Source: CAYOLL01 sp964404765 [NCBI: uncultured Gemmatimonadota bacterium] (GTDB lineage Bacteria; 4572-55). From it: a stretch of DNA of 14,208 bases. The position numbers were made by a program, and so were the translations under genes. Below are positions 8,078 through 14,208 of this stretch, one piece after another. Position 1 is the stretch's first letter; every line of letters starts with the position of its first letter. The notes under the pieces are model-generated. The model ran no database searches. It was not told the origin of the DNA and saw only the letters and a program-made list of their open reading frames with translations. The stretch lies in the NCBI GenBank assembly GCA_964404765.1, contig CAYOLL010000156.1, positions 1 to 14,208 of the forward strand, written 5' to 3'.

Positions 8078-8569
8078 TTACCTGTTTTTCGCCGAATTTT
8101 TTTGCAGAAGTTCTCGGAGTTGAAAGGTGTGCCGTATTGGGTGCATGACGGCATGTTCAAGCATGGCGTCAATGCAATATTCGATGTGCCAGCGGGATTT
8201 TGCCACCAAGCCGAACCGCTCTTCCGGTACTTCCGCCAAGGGCAATCGCCATTTTGTCAGTAATTGCTCCAAATAGGATTCGGCTTCGGCCTCAATAACC
8301 TGCGCGTCCGGTCTTGGAGCAATTTGGGGATCGGGTAGATTGAGCTGTTCGCACATCCAGGTCATATACCCGCGGGCAGCGCCCAGCACATGTCCCAACA
8401 AGGTTTCCAAAGAGGCGTAGTCGGGGTCATCGGTTTTTGGCAAAGTCAAATTAGCGGCCTTTGCTTCACGCCAGACGCTTAGAAATTCATTCATGTGCTG
8501 TTCATGTAAAATTACCATGGCCCGAGCGCCACGGTAGCTGTAATTGTTTAACTGGTCAATGGTTGTCAT
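8078..8569 (-). CDS. DinB-fold family protein
   Basis: The 163-residue product looks like a four-helix DinB/YfiT-type protein. The putative metal-binding histidine triad is visible: H60 in LETLLGHVLGAARGYM, and H143 and H147 in EHAVMHPIRHTFQLREL. The last matches the HxxxHxxQL ending of the family. Members include metal-dependent thiol transferases and many proteins of unknown activity. The substrate cannot be named; despite the name, a DNA-repair role is not implied. The ATG start has a strong Shine-Dalgarno (GGAGG, 7 nt spacing). It sits between the histidine kinase (38 nt upstream) and the PP2C phosphatase (47 nt downstream), all on the same strand, so the three are probably co-transcribed. 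Family call good, function unknown. Confidence 0.75.
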   Translation of the reverse strand: MTTIDQLNNYSYRGARAMVILHEQHMNEFLSVWREAKAANLTLPKTDDPDYASLETLLGHVLGAARGYMTWMCEQLNLPDPQIAPRPDAQVIEAEAESYLEQLLTKWRLPLAEVPEERFGLVAKSRWHIEYCIDAMLEHAVMHPIRHTFQLRELLQKNSAKNR

Positions 8570-8607
8570 AAGCTTGCCTCCGGAAATGATTTTAGGAAAG
8601 ATTTGGA

Positions 8608-9702
8608 CTATGCAACCGATTGCGGCACGTCAAACTGCCGGGCCTCGATTGGTAGATAGACAAAAAATGTGGTGCCAACGCCGACGGTGCTCTCCACATC
8701 CACGCGTCCCTGATGCATTTCAGCCAGGGTTTTAACGATAAATAGCCCCAGTCCTGTACCGGCAGCGCGCAAACTTTTGCTTTGCAAGCGCTTAAAACGA
8801 TCAAAAACAAGTGGTAAGTCGCTCACGGAAATACCCGGACCGGAATCTTTGACCGTGATCGTAACATTGCGGGCATCGTGCCGTTTAACTATAATTTTAA
8901 TTTTACCATTGGCGTCAACAAATTTGATTGCATTTTCCACTAAATTAATAAGAATTCGCTCGATCAAATAAGAATCCCAGATGACGGCAGGTAGCTCCGG
9001 CTCAATCTCATATTCCAGATGAATGTTATGCATATTGGCTTCAAGGATGGTCAAGCCATACACTTTTGCCACAATTTCCTGCACCTGGCAGCTGCTTAAG
9101 TTCATTGGCAGCTTATTCTCATCGACTCGCACGGAGTCCAGCATATCTTCAATCATAAACTTGCAGCGAATAATCTGGCTGTAAATTCCCTTGACCATTT
9201 TGGCCTGAAGCGGGTTAAGTGAGCCGGTAAAACCGTCAATCATACTTTCCGAATAGCCAAGGATAGATTGAACCGGTTGCTTAAGGTCATGCGCAGTAAA
9301 ATAAAATAGATTCTCCTGCATTTCCTCCATTAATTTCCGCTCGGTAATATCCTTAAAAATGCCAAGCGCGCCCATTTTTTTGCCATCTGCATCATAAAGA
9401 AACGAGATGGACACGCTGACATACAATTGTCCACCGTTTTGGGTACACAATTGGGTATGAATGTTGGCTGCGGAGCTCTTGATTTTGAGTGTGCGTCTCA
9501 GACGGTTTAGTTCCTTTAAACCACCGACAAGCAGCCGATGTACTGGCTTGCCGATTAAGGCGCTGCTGCTAAAACCGGTCAGCCTGTAAACGGCCGGATT
9601 GACATAGGTGATTTTGCCCCAGGGTGTTGTGGCAACAATACCATCAGCGGCACAAGCTAAGAGGTTATCGTAATAATTTTGACCGGGCATTATCGGGTAC
9701 AC
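8608..9702 (-). CDS. PAS-domain sensor histidine kinase (orphan)
   Basis: The 364-residue protein has an N-terminal PAS domain (about 10-120, ending in IFKDITERK) and no transmembrane segment, so it is probably a cytoplasmic sensor. The phosphoacceptor helix contains FTAHDLKQPVQSILGY with H138. The ATPase domain has the N box INLVENAIKF (252-261), the G1 box DSGPG (286-290), the F box VFDRFKRL and the G2 box GTGLGLFIVK (315-324). It should autophosphorylate and pass phosphate to a response regulator, but none is encoded in the window. The start is uncertain: GTG at 9700-9702 or ATG at 9688-9690 (four residues shorter), neither with a clear Shine-Dalgarno. It is the first gene of the apparent kinase, DinB, phosphatase cluster. 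The PAS ligand is unknown. Confidence 0.92.
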   Translation of the reverse strand: MYPIMPGQNYYDNLLACAADGIVATTPWGKITYVNPAVYRLTGFSSSALIGKPVHRLLVGGLKELNRLRRTLKIKSSAANIHTQLCTQNGGQLYVSVSISFLYDADGKKMGALGIFKDITERKLMEEMQENLFYFTAHDLKQPVQSILGYSESMIDGFTGSLNPLQAKMVKGIYSQIIRCKFMIEDMLDSVRVDENKLPMNLSSCQVQEIVAKVYGLTILEANMHNIHLEYEIEPELPAVIWDSYLIERILINLVENAIKFVDANGKIKIIVKRHDARNVTITVKDSGPGISVSDLPLVFDRFKRLQSKSLRAAGTGLGLFIVKTLAEMHQGRVDVESTVGVGTTFFVYLPIEARQFDVPQSVA

Positions 9703-9786
9703 TCGTAAAATTTAGACTATCAGGATTGAATCGCAGGTAATTAACATGTGGGAAATCGGCTTATGGAACAAGTTTGTGGAAATCGC

Positions 9787-9847
9787 AACCTTGCGAAGGC
9801 TTCAGTGCACAAAATATGCGGATTTTAAATTAAGCCTTCGCAAGGTT
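9787..9847. repeat. Perfect 16-bp inverted repeat with 29-nt loop
   Basis: AACCTTGCGAAGGCTT (9787-9802) is the exact reverse complement of 9832-9847. The 29-nt AT-rich loop has no recognisable content. Each arm is also a mini-palindrome (CCTT-GCG-AAGG and its complement), so each could fold on its own. It lies in the 198-nt gap between the PIN-like gene and the histidine kinase. No U-tract follows the stem on either strand, so a rho-independent terminator is unlikely. It may be a dispersed repeat or a short miniature element. Confidence 0.8.
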
Positions 9848-9900
9848 TCACCATCATATCCCATGAACCGGGAAATCTTTTGTTACAGCGAATACGGAAG

Positions 9901-10506
9901 CTATGAGTCGGATGAACTTGTCCAAATAATTTGACGCGCTCGCCGCCGGGTTTTCTGAATTTCTTCGGTCAAAGTTAAGTCATCTTTAGTCTGATATGCC
10001 TCTTCCTGTGCTCTGTGAATTGCCTTGACAAAGTCCGGCTTTAGCAGCGCTTGCGCGGCGTGAGTGGGTGAGCCCATATCAATTGGCAAATAGTTTCGTT
10101 TACGATTTAAAGCGCTGATTTTTTTACGACTGATGTACTTGCCAAGCTGACTGTAAGTTAATGTAACATAAAGCGGGGTTTCATGAATTGTGTAGGCGGC
10201 AATATTTTGAGCGGCTCGCTTATTTTTACGATCAATCACGCCGTACATTAAATAGTCTTCAGCCAGGACATCTGCTTTTTCGGAGATAGCTATTTTTTCA
10301 AAAGTACAGCGACTTAGAAAAATTTCTAAATTTTGCTGCTGATATTTGGCCAATTTGCCAAACTGCTCGGCTACGGCCATCGTATAAACGCCACAGCCGT
10401 TTTTTGCGCGCAAAATATTTAGCAGGTATTCGATTTCGGTACGCTGAGGATGTTCCGGGCTGGTTGCCGCTTCAAAAATGTCAAACTCAAAGCCAATTTT
10501 TATCAC
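9901..10506 (-). CDS. Degenerate PIN-domain protein with antitoxin-like C-terminal tail
   Basis: The 201-residue protein is not a confident match to any named gene, but its layout follows one PIN-domain family. It opens MIKIGFEFDIFEAA, where active PIN proteins have an acidic D(T/S)N. A possible second acid, E47, lies in AVAEQFGKL. The DALHIA-type motif is replaced by KRAAQNIAAYTI, and LTYSQL (near 115-121) replaces SWNFKHL. The block LNRKRNYLPIDMGSPTHA (133-150) fits the usual end of the PIN domain. Residues about 158-193 resemble the small antitoxin-like proteins found beside such PIN genes. If correct, the nuclease site has lost at least one key acid. The chosen GTG start (10504-10506) has GGAG 6 nt upstream; an in-frame GTG at 10516-10518 overlaps that Shine-Dalgarno and is less likely. 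Assignment is by eye. Confidence 0.6.
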   Translation of the reverse strand: MIKIGFEFDIFEAATSPEHPQRTEIEYLLNILRAKNGCGVYTMAVAEQFGKLAKYQQQNLEIFLSRCTFEKIAISEKADVLAEDYLMYGVIDRKNKRAAQNIAAYTIHETPLYVTLTYSQLGKYISRKKISALNRKRNYLPIDMGSPTHAAQALLKPDFVKAIHRAQEEAYQTKDDLTLTEEIQKTRRRARQIIWTSSSDS

Positions 10507-10537
10507 ACAAATCTCCACACATTGTTAATGCAATGGT

Positions 10538-10567
10538 ATTATGTTAAGCACAAGGCGGGATTGTCAT
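10538..10567 (-). promoter_or_regulatory. Putative sigma70-type promoter of the PIN-like gene
   Basis: On the minus strand, ATGACA (10562-10567) and CATAAT (10538-10543) each match the consensus at five of six positions, with an 18-nt spacer. The predicted start near 10531 gives a 25-nt leader before the GTG start. The -35 box lies inside one arm of the repeat at 10560-10572. Confidence 0.5.
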
Positions 10568-10632
10568 GCTGATGGCATCTTTTTTCAAAATAATACGGCT
10601 TGATTCGAAAAGGATTTTTTCAGAATGACAAT
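10560..10632. repeat. TCATTCTGA-type inverted repeat pair
   Basis: ATTGTCATGCTGA (10560-10572) and TCAGAATGACAAT (10620-10632) are inverted copies matching at 12 of 13 positions, 47 nt apart. The inner part of the right copy (attcgaaaaggattttttcag) recalls the dispersed GTCATTCTGA repeats seen in many environmental bacterial genomes. It lies between queA and the PIN-like gene, and the left arm supplies the -35 box of the predicted promoter of the latter. Confidence 0.65.
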
Positions 10633-10683
10633 TGGATCGGCTTTCCTTAACTTAATGGCAATAAATGTTAAATGAGTTACAAA

Positions 10684-11721
10684 CTATAAAATCAACATGG
10701 CATCGCCATAACTGAAGAAACGATACTTTTCCTCAATAGCTTCATGATACGCTCGTAAAATCAACTCGCGGTTGGCAAAAGCGCATACTAACATGAGCAA
10801 AGTTGATTTTGGCAAATGAAAATTGGTAATCAAACAATCAATAATTTTGAATTGATAAGAAGGGAAAATGAAAATTCTTGTCCAATCCGATGTCGCTTTT
10901 AGATTGCCATTGTGTGCGGCGCTTTCCAATGCGCGAACACTGGTTGTTCCGGTGGCGATAATTCTATTCCCGTTTCTGCGGGTGCTGTTGATGATTTCTG
11001 CAGCATCCGGCGAGACGGCAAAAAATTCAGGGTGCATTTGATGTTCCTGAATTCGTTCGGTTTGGACCGGGCGGAACGTCCCAAGCCCAACATGCAAGAG
11101 AACCCGGACAATCGCTATGCCACGCTCCATGAGTTGATTCAGTAAGTCAGGCGTAAAATGTAAGCCGGCTGTCGGCGCAGCCACTGCGCCGTTTTGGTCG
11201 GCAAAAACTGTCTGATAGCGATTGTTGTCCAGTGCAGAAACCGGACGTTTAATATAGGGTGGCAGAGGTGTGCGTCCGGCTTTGTCTAACCAGTCAAAAA
11301 AATTTGTAACACCTTGAAATTCTATAATGCGGCTGCCATCTGATTTGGTCTCTAAAATAACAGCGTGAACATCGCTTGATTCAAAAAGCAAGGATTCACC
11401 GGGGTGAATACGCCGTGCCGGTTTTAGCAAGGCTTCCCAGCGATTTTCCGCCAGGTGTTGTAATAAAAAAATTTCGACTTGTCCACCGCTTTTTCGCCGC
11501 GCATTTAATCGTGCCGGTATTACCTTAGTCGTATTAATTACCAGCGCATCACCTGGATTAAAATATTTGCCGATATTGGCAAATAGGGTATGCTCAATCC
11601 GTCCGCTATGTCGGTCAATCACCATCAGCCGTGAGGTATCACGATCGGATAACGGTTCCTGCGCAATGCGTTCGGGTGGCAGCATATAGTCAAAGTCGGC
11701 GGTAAGTAACGGAGAGGTCAT
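10684..11721 (-). CDS. queA: tRNA preQ1(34) S-adenosylmethionine ribosyltransferase-isomerase QueA
   Basis: QueA transfers and isomerises the ribosyl part of S-adenosylmethionine to preQ1 in tRNA wobble position 34, giving epoxyqueuosine, in the queuosine pathway. With the start chosen here the protein has 345 residues, close to the family norm. Motifs are DFDYMLPPERIAQEPL (9-24), DTSRLMV (28-34), INTTKVIPARL (62-72), PTAGLHFTPDLL (183-194), and a C-terminal TNFHLPKSTLLMLVCAF. The ATG at 11719-11721 is preferred: it begins directly before the conserved domain and has AAGG 9 nt upstream. An in-frame ATG at 11752-11754 adds 11 residues, but lies inside a terminator hairpin. The gene follows eno-ftsB on the same strand. 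tgt and other queuosine genes are not in the window. Confidence 0.96.
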   Translation of the reverse strand: MTSPLLTADFDYMLPPERIAQEPLSDRDTSRLMVIDRHSGRIEHTLFANIGKYFNPGDALVINTTKVIPARLNARRKSGGQVEIFLLQHLAENRWEALLKPARRIHPGESLLFESSDVHAVILETKSDGSRIIEFQGVTNFFDWLDKAGRTPLPPYIKRPVSALDNNRYQTVFADQNGAVAAPTAGLHFTPDLLNQLMERGIAIVRVLLHVGLGTFRPVQTERIQEHQMHPEFFAVSPDAAEIINSTRRNGNRIIATGTTSVRALESAAHNGNLKATSDWTRIFIFPSYQFKIIDCLITNFHLPKSTLLMLVCAFANRELILRAYHEAIEEKYRFFSYGDAMLIL

Positions 11722-11733
11722 ATCACAGCGCCT

Positions 11734-11776
11734 TGCAAAAAAAGAGAGCCCCATTTTTGCGATGAGACTCTCTTTT
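11734..11776 (-). terminator. Rho-independent terminator-like hairpin between ftsB and queA
   Basis: Arms AAAAGAGAG (11740-11748) and CTCTCTTTT (11768-11776) pair over 9 bp. An inner CAT/ATG (11752-11754 with 11762-11764) extends the stem beyond a 3x3 internal loop. On the minus strand the stem runs into seven Us (11737-11743). It begins 10 nt after the ftsB stop. The U-tract ends only about 15 nt before the queA start, so queA probably depends on readthrough. Confidence 0.8.
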
Positions 11777-11786
11777 ATTCTAATTC

Positions 11787-12173
11787 TTAATTATCTCCCG
11801 GCACATCTGGTTTCTTTGGCGTATCATGGAATTTATAAACGACCTCACCGTCTTTTTTCATCCCGTACTTTTCACGGGCAACTTTTTCGATGTATTTCGG
11901 ATCGTTTATTAATCGCCAGCGTTCCTGTTCCAATGAGTCGCGCTCCGCTTTAAGCTGATCAATCTGCCCTTGCTGCGCAACAATTTCCTTTTGCAGGGCA
12001 TTAATACGCCACATGCCATAATCGCCAAAAACCAACACATAGAGCAATACAAGAATAAGCGCAAAAATGATGATGCGCCCAATATTTTCCGGGGTTAACT
12101 CCGGTTTGATCAGGCGCGCCAAAAGTTTTTTACGTTGCTTATCCGACCAGCGTGTATTGGATGTGTCCGCCAT
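11787..12173 (-). CDS. ftsB: FtsB/DivIC-type septum formation initiator
   Basis: The 128-residue product has a basic cytoplasmic N terminus (about 1-30), one transmembrane helix (31-50, IGRIIIFALILVLLYVLVFG) and a coiled coil (about 55-88, INALQKEIVAQQGQIDQL...). The conserved tail DPKYIEKVAREKYGM (91-105) is the signature of the DivIC/FtsB family. Such proteins form a complex with FtsL and FtsQ/DivIB at the division septum and help activate cell-wall synthesis. It starts 5 nt after the enolase stop codon, so translation is probably coupled; an eno-ftsB pair also occurs in Proteobacteria. The Shine-Dalgarno is weak (AAGAAG within the end of eno). The symbol could equally be divIC; the family is clear. 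Confidence 0.9.
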   Translation of the reverse strand: MADTSNTRWSDKQRKKLLARLIKPELTPENIGRIIIFALILVLLYVLVFGDYGMWRINALQKEIVAQQGQIDQLKAERDSLEQERWRLINDPKYIEKVAREKYGMKKDGEVVYKFHDTPKKPDVPGDN

Positions 12174-12178
12174 ACCGG

Positions 12179-13507
<1,329 letters not shown>

Positions 13508-13582
13508 TCAACCTCATCATTTCCAATGCCGGCTGAAAACTGACTACGAAGGTAGAACCATTTGCCATTTAATATGTTGAGG

Positions 13583-13611
13583 AATATATGAGACTTTTAG
13601 CGACTGGGCAA
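13583..13611 (-). promoter_or_regulatory. Putative sigma70-type promoter of eno-ftsB
   Basis: On the minus strand, TTGCCC (13606-13611, 4 of 6 consensus) and TATATT (13583-13588, 5 of 6) are separated by 17 nt. Transcription should start near 13576. The -35 box lies directly against the U-tract of the HU terminator (13613-13619), so the HU unit ends where the eno unit begins. Confidence 0.7.
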
Positions 13612-13612
13612 G

Positions 13613-13655
13613 AAAAAAAGGCGATGGAAGGGTATACTTCCATCGCCTTTTCTTT
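13613..13655 (-). terminator. Rho-independent terminator of the HU gene
   Basis: GGCGATGGAAG (13620-13630) pairs perfectly with CTTCCATCGCC (13637-13647) around a 6-nt loop. On the minus strand an A-rich run precedes it, and seven Us follow (13613-13619). It begins about 25-30 nt after the HU stop codon. The A/T flanks extend the stem on both strands. Confidence 0.93.
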
Positions 13656-13679
13656 AAAACGAAGCGCGGCTTGTTTTTC

Positions 13680-13952
13680 TTAATCAACAGCGTCTTTAAG
13701 ACCTTTACCGGCTTTGAAGGTCGGAACTTTTTTAGCAGCAATTTTAATTTTCTTGCCTGTCTGTGGATTACGGCCTTCGCGAGCAGCACGTTTGTTGACC
13801 GAGAAGGTGCCGAAATCGACAAAAGTGATTTTATCACCTTTTTTAAGTACTTCTTTGACGCTATCCAAAACAGCTTTTAAAACATCTTCAGCTTGTTTTT
13901 TGGAAATCTCCGCTTTATCGGCAACTTTACCGATGAAATCTTTCTTGTTCAA
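13680..13952 (-). CDS. HU-family DNA-binding protein
   Basis: HU is a small nucleoid protein that binds and bends DNA as a dimer. The 90-residue length is typical. Motifs are a helical dimerisation part (1-45), then VDFGTFSV (45-52) and the DNA-binding arm REGRNPQTGKKIKI (58-71) with the intercalating proline P63. The tail is KVPTFKAGKGLKDAV. The start is TTG (13950-13952), with a strong Shine-Dalgarno (GGAGGGAG, 5 nt spacing); the product begins MNKKDFI, as in other HU proteins. A 6-codon ATG frame (13949-13969) reads through the Shine-Dalgarno and stops overlapping the TTG. The gene is a single transcription unit, with its own promoter and terminator. Its position in the HU/IHF family (HU alpha/beta or IHF) cannot be told apart from sequence alone. 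Confidence 0.96.
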   Translation of the reverse strand: MNKKDFIGKVADKAEISKKQAEDVLKAVLDSVKEVLKKGDKITFVDFGTFSVNKRAAREGRNPQTGKKIKIAAKKVPTFKAGKGLKDAVD

Positions 13953-14005
13953 GTTAACTCCCTCCTCATTTGAGATACGTAATGATATGACGCAAAGCCT
14001 TATGC

Positions 14006-14046
14006 AAACAGGGTTGCAAAATATATGTAACCCTGTTTCTTGTCAA
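14006..14046 (-). promoter_or_regulatory. HU gene promoter centred in a perfect dyad (possible operator)
   Basis: On the minus strand, TTGACA (14041-14046, perfect) and TATTTT (14018-14023, 4 of 6) are 17 nt apart; TATATT at 15-nt spacing is an alternative -10. Predicted start is near 14011. A perfect 10-bp inverted repeat, AAACAGGGTT (14006-14015) and AACCCTGTTT (14029-14038), with a 13-nt centre, is exactly centred on the -10 region. That position favours a protein-binding operator; a leader hairpin cannot form because the start lies inside the right arm. Confidence 0.75.
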
Positions 14047-14208
14047 TAAATTTTGTCATTTTTCAGCAGTTATTCTATTTTTTTGCAGCATAATCGTGTT
14101 ATTCGTGCGCAATTCTAATTTCCGGTGACACGAAATTACGATATATATTCTCATTAAATTGACGTCAGCGATTATCATATAACGATAATATTTACATAGC
14201 ATTACAAA
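14047..14208. other. Gene-free AT-rich end of the window
   Basis: No convincing coding frame is seen upstream of the HU promoter. The stretch is AT-rich and contains a small dyad ATTATC (14171-14176) / GATAAT (14184-14189). The neighbouring gene lies outside the window, so nothing more can be said. Confidence 0.5.

Noticed and set aside
9787-9847. Rho-independent terminator of the PIN-like gene
   Set aside because: The loop is 29 nt and no U-tract follows on the minus strand.
10507-10518. GTG at 10516-10518 as start of the PIN-like gene
   Set aside because: It overlaps the GGAG that serves the GTG at 10504-10506, and the shorter product starts like PIN proteins.
11719-11754. Upstream ATG of queA giving an N terminus MGLSFFARRCD
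   Set aside because: It lies in the inner stem of a terminator hairpin with no Shine-Dalgarno, and the added residues do not fit the family; ATG at 11721 is better.
11722-11786. preQ1 riboswitch ahead of queA
   Set aside because: No preQ1 aptamer-like sequence was recognised; the space is taken by the hairpin and U-tract.
13949-13969. Six-codon leader frame overlapping the HU TTG start
   Set aside because: It has no Shine-Dalgarno of its own and its codons are simply the HU Shine-Dalgarno read as ATG AGG AGG GAG; chance is likely.

Overview
The window is a bacterial chromosome segment in which all twelve recognisable protein genes lie on the minus strand, so transcription runs from right to left. 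No rRNA, tRNA, CRISPR array, insertion sequence or phage gene was seen. The mix of genes (enolase, an FtsB-type division protein, HU, QueA, RarA, an OPT transporter, a cNMP-binding/GAF/PP2C phosphatase and an orphan PAS histidine kinase) suggests a free-living Gram-negative-type bacterium of moderate GC. The many palindromic intergenic repeats would fit a poorly sampled environmental lineage such as the FCB/KSB1/Calditrichota area, but that placement is a guess and not a result.

In transcription order from the right: HU (13680-13952) has a sigma70-type promoter whose -10 box sits at the centre of a 10+10 bp dyad, and it ends in a textbook terminator. Directly after that terminator lies the promoter of eno (12179-13465), which is followed 5 nt later by an ftsB/divIC-like gene (11787-12173). 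A terminator-like hairpin separates ftsB from queA (10684-11721). The hairpin leaves no room for a separate queA promoter and contains the apparent upstream ATG of queA, so the true queA start is the ATG at 11721. Next comes a 201-residue protein (9901-10506) that looks like a degenerate PIN domain with an antitoxin-like tail.

A signalling cluster follows: PAS histidine kinase (8608-9702), DinB-fold protein (8078-8569) and CNB-GAF-PP2C phosphatase (6306-8030), with gaps of 38 and 47 nt, so probably one transcript. No response regulator, anti-sigma or anti-anti-sigma factor is encoded in the window. After it comes an OPT-family transporter (3868-6141) with a perfect-consensus sigma70 promoter that overlaps a small dyad, then an SPL-like radical SAM protein (2679-3809) that lacks the hydrogen-donor cysteine of true spore photoproduct lyase, an RlaP/YcgL-type nucleotidyltransferase (1749-2522) and the replication-repair ATPase RarA (264-1631).

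The most unusual non-coding feature is that five of the gaps each carry a different inverted-repeat element: a REP-like cluster at 21-200, a nested double hairpin at 1659-1741, a TATCCATG palindrome at 2557-2612, a perfect 16-bp inverted repeat at 9787-9847 and a TCATTCTGA-type pair at 10560-10632. No complete new multi-gene system is obvious. The best candidates for something undescribed are the fused degenerate PIN protein, the kinase/DinB/phosphatase trio and the promoter dyads of HU and the OPT gene.
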